From positions 1 through 54,083 of the forward strand of contig CALKRM010000017.1 of the NCBI GenBank assembly GCA_937989565.1: a stretch of 54,083 bases of DNA, given 5' to 3'. This DNA comes from an uncultured Candidatus Saccharibacteria bacterium. GTDB taxonomy: Bacteria > Patescibacteriota > Saccharimonadia > Saccharimonadales > Saccharimonadaceae. The position numbers and the translations under genes are program-made. Position 1 is the stretch's first letter. Each line of letters starts with the position of its first letter. Shown piece by piece: positions 41,860 to 49,955 of this stretch. The notes beneath the pieces are model-generated. The model did not search any database. It saw only the letters and a list, made by a program, of their open reading frames with translations, and had not been told where the DNA came from.

Positions 41860-41976
41860 TACTTTCACCTCCTTTCGAGAAGTGCTCTTACGTTCGCGAC
41901 TAAGGGCTACTTCCGCCCTTGACAAGTCCGAGCGAAAGCTTGATAGTATAATACAACTAATTGTTTGTAATGTCAA
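41860..41976 (-). promoter_or_regulatory. Shared-type promoter and leader, copy 3
   Basis: The promoter is TTGACA (minus; 41971-41976), 17 bases, TATTAT (41948-41953). The RNA should begin near 41941 with ATCAAGCTTTCGC, the same opening as copies 1 and 2. CTTTCGC pairs with GCGGAAG around a GACTTGTC segment, and AAGGGC pairs with GCCCTT as an alternative. At ~82 nt it is shorter than the other two leaders. Confidence 0.65.
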
Positions 41977-41994
41977 GTAGATATTTATGCGAGG

Positions 41995-42786
41995 CTACAT
42001 TTTGCAGATAGCGGTGCTGATTGCTGCTAGTGGCGCTTTCGGCGACCAAATCAAGTAGCTTGCGGCGCGGGCGCCGACAGTTCCTCTCCAAATTGCCATT
42101 GGTGCGTCCCATTTTTGGGTGACGACTTCTCCGCTGTGAGCGATTATTAAATTGTCGGCATGAAAAACGCAAACGGTTACGGGATATGTGATGGTGAATT
42201 TGTGAAGCGCTTCGACGAGTTGCGACAATTGAATGCTGAACGTAATCATTTTTGGATAAAAAATTGCGCGGAATATTTTCTGAACTTGCGCCAGACTTGC
42301 TATGAAAACCACGTGCGGATTGTCCAGAATTTCCTGAAAACTATTTTGCACAAGGTCAATCGCGTCTCGCGTCAGCACGACGGGAATTTCTGACTTTTTG
42401 ATCAATTCTTCGTAGACAATTGCCGTCTGACTATTCCGTCCAGCGTCGCCGCATAATAGCAATACGTCCGCCCATCTTCCTAGCGCCAAAGTTTCAGTGA
42501 GCGCTTCGTTTGCCAAGCTTCCCGACTGGTTTGTCGGCGCGAATAGCACGTCGGTCATATTCGCGGGAACATTTTTTTTCAAGGCGTCAGGCAGTAAAAC
42601 GCGAGCCTCGCCCACTCCGGTTTTAAGGGATTCTTGATAACTTTCTGCCACCGCCAAAAAGCCTAATTTGTTGCCGCCGATGATTCCTAATTTTCCCGCT
42701 TGGTCGCGTCGCTCTGGCTTATTCCATTCGACATCTGGAAAAAGTGGTTTCCCTGGTTCTTGTTTTTGCCAAAATTTCATATCCAT
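41995..42786 (-). CDS. YjeF/NnrD-like ribokinase-fold protein, catalytic motif degenerate
   Basis: A 263-residue protein resembling the C-terminal (ADP-dependent NAD(P)HX dehydratase) part of YjeF. It has KLGIIGGNKLGFLAVAESY for the GG nucleotide region, LLPDALKK, and LLLCGDAGRNSQT in place of the GPGLG loop. The final signature, normally GGSGDVLAG, reads IWRGTVGARAASYLIW and lacks the catalytic Asp. Repair of hydrated NAD(P)H is therefore doubtful; it may be a non-catalytic or altered paralogue. It starts one base inside the exonuclease stop (TAATG), so the two are coupled. Confidence 0.6.
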   Translation of the reverse strand: MDMKFWQKQEPGKPLFPDVEWNKPERRDQAGKLGIIGGNKLGFLAVAESYQESLKTGVGEARVLLPDALKKNVPANMTDVLFAPTNQSGSLANEALTETLALGRWADVLLLCGDAGRNSQTAIVYEELIKKSEIPVVLTRDAIDLVQNSFQEILDNPHVVFIASLAQVQKIFRAIFYPKMITFSIQLSQLVEALHKFTITYPVTVCVFHADNLIIAHSGEVVTQKWDAPMAIWRGTVGARAASYLIWSPKAPLAAISTAICKM

Positions 42787-43586
42787 TACAGATTTACCTC
42801 AATGCTCACCGGACAATGATCGCTGCCCATTTGTTCTGGATGAATTTGCGGATTAGTAACGCGATTTGCAATCTCACGCGACGCCAGCCAATAGTCAATC
42901 CGCCAACCAACATTTCGCGCTCTGGCATTTGCCCAGTGTGTCCACCAGCTATACGCGCCAGTTTTTTCGGGGAAAGCCGCCCGGAAAGTGTCCGTAAATC
43001 CAGCATCTAAATAGTTCTGAAAACCCTCCCTTTCTTCGTCAGTGAAGCCGTGCTTGCCGACGTTGGGTTTTGGATTCGCCAAGTCAATTTCCTGATGAGC
43101 CACATTCATATCGCCACAATAAAGGACTGGCTTTGACAATTCCAATTCTTCCAGATAAGCCAACACGGCCTTGTCCCATTTTTTATATCGCAAATCCAAT
43201 CGGCTCAAATCCCCTTTTGAGTTTGGAGTGTAGCAATTGACAACCCAAAAATCGTCAAACTCGGCGGTGATAATTCGTCCTTCGTCGGCTGGATTGCCAT
43301 ATTCATCGCCTGTTAAATCAAACCTTTCAATGATGTTCGGCGGAAAACCGTCGCGCCAGCTCAAGGGCGAGATTTTTGAGAAAATCGCCGTGCCAGAGTA
43401 ACCTTTTTTGGCGGCGGAATAGAAATGCTCGTGATAATTTGGCAGGTCAATTTCGACCTGATCTTTGGTGGCCTTAGTTTCCTGTAGGCACAAAATGTCT
43501 GGATTGTACGTGTCGATAAACTTCGCGAATTCACCTTTATTGATGACCGCGCGAATACCATTTACGTTCCAAGAGAAAAGCTTCAT
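42786..43586 (-). CDS. xthA: Exodeoxyribonuclease III (AP endonuclease family)
   Basis: A 266-residue enzyme of base-excision repair that cuts at abasic sites. Motifs are SWNVNGIRAV, the metal-binding Glu in LCLQETKA, YCGDMNVAHQEIDL, WRIDYWLAS and the catalytic GSDHCPV near the C-terminus. Length is normal for XthA/ExoA. A GGTATAAT box about 8 bases before the ATG implies little or no leader. It is divergent from the alpha/beta hydrolase gene with a 30-base gap holding both promoters. Confidence 0.95.
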   Translation of the reverse strand: MKLFSWNVNGIRAVINKGEFAKFIDTYNPDILCLQETKATKDQVEIDLPNYHEHFYSAAKKGYSGTAIFSKISPLSWRDGFPPNIIERFDLTGDEYGNPADEGRIITAEFDDFWVVNCYTPNSKGDLSRLDLRYKKWDKAVLAYLEELELSKPVLYCGDMNVAHQEIDLANPKPNVGKHGFTDEEREGFQNYLDAGFTDTFRAAFPEKTGAYSWWTHWANARARNVGWRIDYWLASREIANRVTNPQIHPEQMGSDHCPVSIEVNL

Positions 43587-43616
43587 AATTTTATTATACC
43601 GTGATGATATAATTTA

Positions 43617-44426
43617 ATGAATATGCTACCAATGTACGATAAGTTTTCGGGCGAAATATCAAGCGATTTTATGGACGTCGGAGGCGTGAAAACTGCTTGC
43701 TATTCTTATCAAGGCGGCTCGAATAAAACTATTTTGCTAATTCACGGCATTGGTGGCGATTTTCACGGGATGATTCCGCTGGCTTATCACCTGAAAAATG
43801 ACGCGAATTTGGTGTTTGTCGACTTGCCTTCTCACGGCAGAAGTCAATTGATAAAAGATATGAAAATGAGCGACATTGAAAATTGGGCGATGAATTTGAT
43901 GTCGGCTTTTGGCGATAAAGGCGTGTCAGTTGACGAGGTTGTTGCTCATTCGCTTGGGTGTTTGGCGGCAAATAAAATGCAATGCCAGAAAATTTGGTAC
44001 ATCAGCCCTCCGATTAAAACTTCGGCTATATCGAGAATCTCCTCATCGTTCTTTTACCACACTCGTCGGGCGAACCAATATATTTATTTGAACTATTATT
44101 TTTCGGTGTTTCGTGGGCTGTGTTTGGTGAATAATAGACGGAAAAATGTCGTGGATTTGATACGGTGGCTGACGAAAAATACGCGAGTAACGCGGCGGCA
44201 ATATTTGGAGCAATCGAAAATTGCGCGAGATATTTCTCGGGGTGAAAAAATTATTATTTCTGAGCGCGAATTTACGGGGTTGATAGTTGGGCGACGGGAC
44301 AAGATTTCGCTTCCTGTGAACGCTGCCGATGGCGTAAAAATTGATAAATTTGTGGAGCTTGATACGGGACATTTGTCGGTGTTGGATAGCCCAGAGCTGG
44401 TTGCCGAGTTGATATTGGCGGAATAA
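43617..44426 (+). CDS. Alpha/beta hydrolase
   Basis: A 269-residue single-domain hydrolase: oxyanion region LLIHGIGGDFHGM, nucleophile Ser in VVAHSLGCLAAN, and His in LDTGHLSVLD near the C-terminus. The substrate is unknown. The extended -10 TGATATAAT ends at 43613, so transcription should start near 43620. The third codon, ATG at 43623, may be the true start of a leaderless message rather than 43617. Two glycosyltransferase genes follow on the same strand, each with its own -10 box. Confidence 0.85.
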   Translation: MNMLPMYDKFSGEISSDFMDVGGVKTACYSYQGGSNKTILLIHGIGGDFHGMIPLAYHLKNDANLVFVDLPSHGRSQLIKDMKMSDIENWAMNLMSAFGDKGVSVDEVVAHSLGCLAANKMQCQKIWYISPPIKTSAISRISSSFFYHTRRANQYIYLNYYFSVFRGLCLVNNRRKNVVDLIRWLTKNTRVTRRQYLEQSKIARDISRGEKIIISEREFTGLIVGRRDKISLPVNAADGVKIDKFVELDTGHLSVLDSPELVAELILAE

Positions 44427-44446
44427 TTATTTGCTATACTGTAGGT

Positions 44447-45472
44447 ATGAGTAAGAAAGACGATAAAAAACTAATTGTTGATATGATTTCTGAGAGTGAA
44501 TTCACTGTTCAGGGTCATGGTGTGCATACGGCCTTTGTAGAGATGACAAATGCGCTTAAAGATCGTAATGATATTGATATTGCGGTGAATAAGGCGCGGT
44601 TAGACGCGGATATAGTCCATGCGCAAACTACCGGACTGTATTCGATGAAAAAAATGCGTCAATCTGGCGGAAAGAAGGTCGTGTCTGCTCATGTTGTACC
44701 AGCTTCTTTTATAGGCAGTATTAAGGGCGCGAAGTTGCTAGAGCCACTTGCTCGCGCGTATTTACGATGGTTTTACAATAAAGCTGATTTGGTTTTGGCG
44801 GTATCTGATTATGCAAAGAACGAACTGGAAAAAATTGGTGTCAAGAAGCCAATTTCTATATTATATAACACTATAGATACGGCAAAATATGCCAATTCAC
44901 CGGCGAAGAAGAAATCTGCTAGACAAAAGCTTGGCATTAGCAATGATGCTTTTGTGGTCGTTGGAAGTGGTCAAGTGCAGCCACGTAAGCGTGTCGATGT
45001 GTTTTTTGATATGGCAGAAAAGATGCCTGATGTGGAGTTTGTATGGGTCGGCGGCGTGCCGTTTGGAGTGATTGCGGCTGAGAATGGTGCTATGCAAAGA
45101 ATGATGAATAATCCGCCAAAGAATTTGAAATTTACCGGTGTGATACCGCTTGACGATGTTGCTGATTATTACCGTGCGGCAGATGTGTTTGTATTGCCGA
45201 GCGAACAGGAAACCTTCGGTTTGGTTGTTGTTGAGGCTGCTGCTGCAGGATTGCCTGTTGTCTTGCGAGATATTTCTGATTATGACACGACATTTAGAGA
45301 TGGGGCGGTAATGGCTTCGTCTGATAGCGATTTTGTTGCTCAAGTAGATAAACTGAGGCGAAATAAGAAATTTTATAACCAACAATGCCGATTAGCAGAA
45401 AAGATTGCCGAGCGTTTTGACAGCAGTGCTGGCGCCGAGCGATTGGTCGAATTTTATCGATCGCTGATATAA
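44447..45472 (+). CDS. GT4-family glycosyltransferase
   Basis: A 341-residue GT-B fold enzyme. The C-terminal nucleotide-sugar domain shows GSGQVQPRKRVDVF, VWVGGVPFG and the GT4 E-x7-E motif in LPSEQETFGLVVVEAAA. The N-terminal domain has QGHGVHTAFVEM and VHAQTTGLYS. It resembles the first enzyme (glycosyl-diacylglycerol synthase) of membrane glycolipid synthesis. The following gene resembles the second, so a two-step glycolipid pathway is a reasonable inference. A TGCTATACT box lies about 8 bases before the ATG. Confidence 0.85.
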   Translation: MSKKDDKKLIVDMISESEFTVQGHGVHTAFVEMTNALKDRNDIDIAVNKARLDADIVHAQTTGLYSMKKMRQSGGKKVVSAHVVPASFIGSIKGAKLLEPLARAYLRWFYNKADLVLAVSDYAKNELEKIGVKKPISILYNTIDTAKYANSPAKKKSARQKLGISNDAFVVVGSGQVQPRKRVDVFFDMAEKMPDVEFVWVGGVPFGVIAAENGAMQRMMNNPPKNLKFTGVIPLDDVADYYRAADVFVLPSEQETFGLVVVEAAAAGLPVVLRDISDYDTTFRDGAVMASSDSDFVAQVDKLRRNKKFYNQQCRLAEKIAERFDSSAGAERLVEFYRSLI

Positions 45473-45491
45473 ATGGTATAATGGGGCTATT

Positions 45492-46790
45492 ATGAGGATA
45501 GGACTTTTTACGGACAGTTACAGACCGTCCATTAACGGTATCGTTTACGTTGTTGAATCATTAAAGCGCGAGCTGGAAGCTTTGGGGCATGAGGTTTATG
45601 TTTTTTGTCCAGCAAAGTCTATTAGTCCGTCCAAGCAAGCCGAACTTCTTCACGAAGATGAAAATAGTCGAATAATTCGTTTCCGTTCAATTACGGGCGC
45701 ATTCTTTGATGATTACGACACGTCGGTGTTCTTCCCTCCTGTGGTGCAGCGTCAAATTGCTAATATGCATCTGGACGTTGTTCATATTTTTACGCCGTCG
45801 CAAATTGGGCTATTGGGCGTGAAGGCAGCGAAGAAAAATAATATTCCTTTGATTATCCAACATTGTACGGATCTATATGAGTTCGTCGATCATTATCCTG
45901 CGGTTTTGCCAGGAGTTTTGGCGTTGGCGGGAGTGGTTTTTCCGTTGTCGGTAAAATTGAATGGACAGGATTTGCTGGAAGTTGCCAAATTATATCGTCC
46001 GCGTAATGGCGTAACGAAATGGAATAAAGATATTATTGAGCGCGTCATAACTATTTTATACAGCAAGGCGGATGCGGTGATTGCCCTGTCGCGTAAAAGC
46101 CGCGATCAATTGGAATCTTGGCAGACCGAAGATTACACGTACGATGTTACTTTAATGCCAAACGGCGTGAATGCTCTTCCGCGAGCGAGCGCGAAGCGAG
46201 TTGCAGAATTTCGCGAGCAATGGGGTCTTGATGAAAAAGATGAAGTGTTTGGCTTTGTGGGTCGCTTGGGCGAGGAAAAGAATTTGCCAATTTTGATTCA
46301 GGCGTTTAGCGAGTTTATTGCTGAAGCTCGTCCGAAATCGAAGCTGTTGTTTGTTGGCGATTTTGAATATCGAAAGACTTTGGAGAAAATGGCGGCTGAG
46401 ACGGATTTCGCGGATAGGATTATATTTACTGGCGCCATGCCGCGAGAAGATTTGGGTGTGGCATATAAAGTGATGAAAGTGTTTACTTTTCCTTCGCTTA
46501 AAGATACGCAAGGCTGGGTTCTTCATGAGGCTGCTCACGCTGGAAAGCCGATTGTTATTATTGACAAGGAAGTTTCAGAGGTCGTGAAGGATGGAGTTAA
46601 TGGCTATTTTGCGGAGAATAATCCAGAAAGTGTCGCGGAAAAAGTAATTGCAATTCTAAAAAGTCCGAAAAAACAAGCAGAATTTAGTGCTGAAAGTAAA
46701 AAATTAGCCAATAAGTTTACGGAGCGAAGTCAAGTGAAGAAGCTTGAAAAGCTCTATCAAAAGCTAATTGATGCACGCGAAAATCAATGA
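45492..46790 (+). CDS. GT4-family glycosyltransferase
   Basis: A 432-residue GT-B enzyme. The N-terminal domain opens with GLFTDSYRPSINGIVYVVES, typical of diacylglycerol and phosphatidylinositol glycosyltransferases. The C-terminal domain has GFVGRLGEEKNLPILIQAF, LLFVGDFEYR and FPSLKDTQGWVLHEAAHAGK, where Asp stands at the first Glu position of E-x7-E. It is likely a membrane-peripheral enzyme adding sugar to a lipid acceptor; donor and acceptor are not determined. A TGGTATAAT box sits about 12 bases before the ATG, 19 bases after the previous gene. Confidence 0.87.
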   Translation: MRIGLFTDSYRPSINGIVYVVESLKRELEALGHEVYVFCPAKSISPSKQAELLHEDENSRIIRFRSITGAFFDDYDTSVFFPPVVQRQIANMHLDVVHIFTPSQIGLLGVKAAKKNNIPLIIQHCTDLYEFVDHYPAVLPGVLALAGVVFPLSVKLNGQDLLEVAKLYRPRNGVTKWNKDIIERVITILYSKADAVIALSRKSRDQLESWQTEDYTYDVTLMPNGVNALPRASAKRVAEFREQWGLDEKDEVFGFVGRLGEEKNLPILIQAFSEFIAEARPKSKLLFVGDFEYRKTLEKMAAETDFADRIIFTGAMPREDLGVAYKVMKVFTFPSLKDTQGWVLHEAAHAGKPIVIIDKEVSEVVKDGVNGYFAENNPESVAEKVIAILKSPKKQAEFSAESKKLANKFTERSQVKKLEKLYQKLIDARENQ

Positions 46791-46819
46791 ATCTCAGGCT
46801 GAGTTTGTAATCGGTGCGA

Positions 46820-47296
46820 TTATCTATTGGAGATAAGTCTTTTAGTTTCTCTATCTTGGTCGCGGCGTTTGATGGTTTGGCGCTTGTCGTAATTTTTCTT
46901 ACCTTTTCCGAGCGCGATTACAACTTTAATAAATTTTCCGTTGGTCAATAATTTGGTCGGGACAATTGTCATTCCCTGTTTTTTGGCTTCTGTAAAATTG
47001 GACAATTGTTTTTTGCTGACTAGCAATTTCCGCGCCGAAGTATCGACTGAGCGGCTATTTGCTTCTCCGCGAACGTTTAATCGCAGTGAAAAGCTGGCGT
47101 TATTTAGCCACAATTCGCCGTTTCTTAAGCTAACGAATGAGCCTTTAAGTTGGACGTGTCCTTCTCTGGCGGCTCGTACTTCCATTCCAGTTAAAACCAA
47201 GCCAGCTACAATTTCTTCGCCAAGTTCATAATCAAACCGTGCGCGACGATTAACAATGTTCTGTGTGGCTGGTTTTTTAGCTTTTGGCTTCGACAT
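46820..47296 (-). CDS. smpB: SsrA-binding protein SmpB
   Basis: A 158-residue SmpB, the tmRNA partner in rescue of stalled ribosomes. Seen are NRRARFDYELGEEIVAGLVL, GMEVRAAREGHVQLKGSFV, SFSLRLNVRGEANSRSVDTS as the central barrel, and a basic C-terminal tail (KGKKNYDKRQTIKRRDQDRE) that enters the decoding centre. Length is normal. A TGCTATAAT box ends 7-8 bases before the ATG. The tmRNA gene itself is not recognised in this window. Confidence 0.96.
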   Translation of the reverse strand: MSKPKAKKPATQNIVNRRARFDYELGEEIVAGLVLTGMEVRAAREGHVQLKGSFVSLRNGELWLNNASFSLRLNVRGEANSRSVDTSARKLLVSKKQLSNFTEAKKQGMTIVPTKLLTNGKFIKVVIALGKGKKNYDKRQTIKRRDQDRETKRLISNR

Positions 47297-47385
47297 GAAT
47301 TATATTATAGCAAAACTTAACACGACAGTATATTTAGGCTGGTTTGGTGCGGCTGAAATATGACTTATGTTACAATATCTCAAGC

Positions 47386-49044
47386 ATGATAGCTGATATT
47401 CACATTACTGAAAAAAGTTTTGGCGATAAGACGTTGATGAAAGACGTCAAGTTCAGTGTGGACGATGGCGAGAAAGTCGGCGTGGTTGGTCGTAACGGTG
47501 TTGGCAAATCGACGCTGTTTGGAATATTGGCGGGCACGGATAATGATTATACGGGAGAAGTTGTTTTTCGGCGCGGCATTACGGTTGCGACTACAGCTCA
47601 GGAGCATCACGGTTTGGGTGAGCAAACGGTCATGGCGTACATTCTTAGTGGACTTCCGGAATATCCTGAATTAAAGAAGATTATTGATGAATATCCGCTG
47701 ACTATGGGCGACAATATGCGAAAAATTGAGGAATATACGCAAGCTTTGGAACGATTTGACCAAAAAGGATTTTATCAAATTGAAGAAAAAATTGAACGAG
47801 AGCTTAGCAATTTTCAATTAGACGGTTTTGGCAATCGGAAGATTTCTTCCCTGTCTGGCGGCCAAAAAAGGCTGGTGGAAATTGTTAAAATTATGCACTC
47901 GGAGGCGCATTTGGCGCTAATTGACGAGCCGACAAACCACATGGATTACGTTGCGAAACAGCAGTTTATTGATTGGATGAATTCGCAGCCGCATCAAGCG
48001 ATGTTGATAATTACGCATGACCGAGACGTGCTTGGGCAAGTTGATCGAATAGTTGAGATTAAGGACGGACAAGCCGTGAGCTACCGTGGAAATTACGACG
48101 CGTATTTGAAACAGAATGCTCAAGCGACGACGGCTGGAATGAATAATTTTGAGCAGATTGAGAAGCGAATTGTTAACCTGAAACAAAAAGTTTTGGACTA
48201 TCAAAGGCTTAAGGAAAAGTCGCGAAATCCTGGCACGATTCAGAAATTTAAGCGGTTGGAGAACGAGGCGCGGGCGGAGCTGGAGGAATTGTCGGAAATG
48301 GAAAAGCCGACGTTTTGGATTGATAAAGAATCTGCTAGTCAATTGGATTATAAATCGGCTGAGCGTTACGGAAAGTTCAAGTCGCGTAATATTCGCCTGA
48401 GCATGAAAGACGCTTCCAGCCGTAGTCAGCACGTGTTGGTTCGCGCGGAAAATGTGGCGGTTGGGATTGGTGAGCGGATATTGTTTGAAGATGTGAATAT
48501 TGATCTGCGCGAAGGTGAAGCGATTGAAATTAGAGGTCGCAATGGCGCTGGTAAAACTACGTTGATTCGGATGATTCTGGCATCGGGCAAGAGTTTTGAT
48601 GGCGGTCCTGTTCTTTATTCTGGCGATATTTTCCTTGATCCGCAGGTTCGAATTGGCGTTTATGAGCAAGAAATTGACGAAAAGTATCTGGCTGATCCGC
48701 TAGAAAAAGCGATTGAAAAATTGTATATGAGTCGCGATTTGTCGATTTCTGATACGAAGATTCGGCAACTTTTGGCTGACTATTTGTTCACGGACGCTGA
48801 TCGGATGACGCCGCTGGCTCGCTTGTCTGGCGGTCAAAAGGCGCGTTTTCAGATTATTGCCATGCTGGCGAACGACCCGCAACTGCTGATTTTAGACGAG
48901 CCGACGAACCACTTGGATTTGCCGAGTATTGAAGAATTGGAAACAGCGTTGGCCAAATATTCCGGCGCGATTCTTTACGTCAGCCACGATAATTATTTTC
49001 GCGAAAAACTTGGCGGAAAAGTTGTGCAAATTGGCGCAGAATAA
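47386..49044 (+). CDS. ABC-F family ATPase
   Basis: A 552-residue soluble twin ABC protein without membrane domain. It has Walker A GRNGVGKSTLFG and GRNGAGKTTLIRM, signatures SLSGGQKRLVEI and RLSGGQKARFQI, and Walker B regions LALIDEPTNHMDYV and LLILDEPTNHLDLP. A charged linker (about 245-310) lies between the halves. ABC-F proteins act on ribosomes as translation factors or give antibiotic protection; which one is unclear. I start at 47386 because a TACAAT at 47371-47376 puts the transcript start just before this ATG; the frame is open 14 codons further up. Confidence 0.93.
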   Translation: MIADIHITEKSFGDKTLMKDVKFSVDDGEKVGVVGRNGVGKSTLFGILAGTDNDYTGEVVFRRGITVATTAQEHHGLGEQTVMAYILSGLPEYPELKKIIDEYPLTMGDNMRKIEEYTQALERFDQKGFYQIEEKIERELSNFQLDGFGNRKISSLSGGQKRLVEIVKIMHSEAHLALIDEPTNHMDYVAKQQFIDWMNSQPHQAMLIITHDRDVLGQVDRIVEIKDGQAVSYRGNYDAYLKQNAQATTAGMNNFEQIEKRIVNLKQKVLDYQRLKEKSRNPGTIQKFKRLENEARAELEELSEMEKPTFWIDKESASQLDYKSAERYGKFKSRNIRLSMKDASSRSQHVLVRAENVAVGIGERILFEDVNIDLREGEAIEIRGRNGAGKTTLIRMILASGKSFDGGPVLYSGDIFLDPQVRIGVYEQEIDEKYLADPLEKAIEKLYMSRDLSISDTKIRQLLADYLFTDADRMTPLARLSGGQKARFQIIAMLANDPQLLILDEPTNHLDLPSIEELETALAKYSGAILYVSHDNYFREKLGGKVVQIGAE

Positions 49045-49047
49045 AAA

Positions 49048-49073
49048 TTTTCCGCCAGAATTTGACGGAAAAT
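49048..49073. terminator. Bidirectional terminator between convergent genes
   Basis: TTTTCCG and CGGAAAA (with CA/TG inside) form a stem whose A/T-rich ends could terminate both the ABC-F transcript and the opposing glutaredoxin-like transcript. Confidence 0.5.
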
Positions 49074-49094
49074 CTTAAGTCTATTTTCAAGAAA

Positions 49095-49382
49095 TTAGTC
49101 AGCTAGTAAGCCGTTTTTTCGTAGTAAATCTTGTAGTTTCGGTCGATCAAAACCAAGCACTAATTCCCCGTTAATATCCGTTACTGGCACGCCTTGGAAA
49201 TTGCCGCCATTTTTATTTAGCAACTCCTCTTTTGCGCCAGGATCGGCCTCGATATCTTTGGAAACAAAATCAATTCCCAGCTTCTTCAGCCATTCCATTT
49301 CCGTGTGGCAAAACGCGCACCAGCTAGTGTTGTACACGACAACTTTTGTGTCTTGATGGTTGTTCGTTGTGTCTTCGCTCAT
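49095..49382 (-). CDS. Glutaredoxin-like thiol protein
   Basis: A 95-residue thioredoxin-fold protein. The active site is CAFC in YNTSWCAFCHTEMEWLKKLG, then FVSKDIEADPGAKEELL, and the cis-Pro GVPVTDINGELVLGFD. It belongs to the NrdH/YruB-like glutaredoxin group and should reduce disulfides in cytoplasmic partners; the donor is not evident. GGGGA upstream of the ATG can serve as Shine-Dalgarno, with a TGnTATAAT-like box about 25 bases further up. Confidence 0.9.
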   Translation of the reverse strand: MSEDTTNNHQDTKVVVYNTSWCAFCHTEMEWLKKLGIDFVSKDIEADPGAKEELLNKNGGNFQGVPVTDINGELVLGFDRPKLQDLLRKNGLLAD

Positions 49383-49430
49383 ATATTCCCCTATTTAATA
49401 ACACTTCCAATTATAGCATAACGGTTACGT

Positions 49431-49655
49431 CTATTTAGAATTCTTCGACGTCAAATGCCAATTTTTGCACCATTCGCAGTGATATATATCAATCGACAAA
49501 TTCGGGTTTGCTAATTCTTGGATTTCTGCTGCTTGGCGGGCTTTTATCTCTGTTGAGAAGCGACGTTTTTTCTGGCAATTAGTCAGCCCTGAAATTGACA
49601 CCAATGATGTTTTTTGGGTTTTTTGACTATTTTTTGAATAATTTCGTCGCGGCAT
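49431..49655 (-). CDS. Small Cys/His protein, possible zinc ribbon
   Basis: A 74-residue basic protein. The N-terminal half is Ser/Lys/Gln-rich. It then has CQKKRRFSTEIKARQAAEIQ and a C-terminal YHCEWCKNWHLTSK. The CxxC...H end with one further Cys could bind a metal. Similar short proteins recur in Actinobacteria and Patescibacteria; function unknown. It lies between the glutaredoxin-like gene and the atp operon, divergent from the latter. Confidence 0.7.
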   Translation of the reverse strand: MPRRNYSKNSQKTQKTSLVSISGLTNCQKKRRFSTEIKARQAAEIQELANPNLSIDIYHCEWCKNWHLTSKNSK

Positions 49656-49694
49656 CTTGCAAAATAGTATAACAGATTGATATAGTGGAAAGTA

Positions 49695-49955
49695 ATGGTA
49701 AAAGAAACTGACATTTCGGCTAATGATACAGGCGATTCTGGTGCGATGATGATTTTGGCAAGGACGATGATTGGTACAATGTGGCGAATGTTTTTGCCGA
49801 CGATTGGCTTAACTTTGTTGGGATTGTGGCTGGATAATGTCAGTGGAATGAAGATGAGATGGTTACTTGCTGGGATTATTTCTGGCGCGATTATCTCAGT
49901 GATTCTCGTAGTTTTGCAAATTGCTAAAATTAAACAGCAGGAGTTGAAGAAATGA
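49695..49955 (+). CDS. AtpZ/AtpI-type ATP synthase accessory protein
   Basis: An 86-residue protein with two membrane helices (about residues 28-48 and 55-77), opening the ATP synthase operon. AtpI/AtpZ proteins help assemble the c ring or carry magnesium; the short form here fits AtpZ better. Its stop overlaps the atpB start by four bases (ATGA). The operon promoter has TGATATAGT ending about 11 bases before the ATG, with GGAAAG as a possible Shine-Dalgarno. Confidence 0.75.
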   Translation: MVKETDISANDTGDSGAMMILARTMIGTMWRMFLPTIGLTLLGLWLDNVSGMKMRWLLAGIISGAIISVILVVLQIAKIKQQELKK

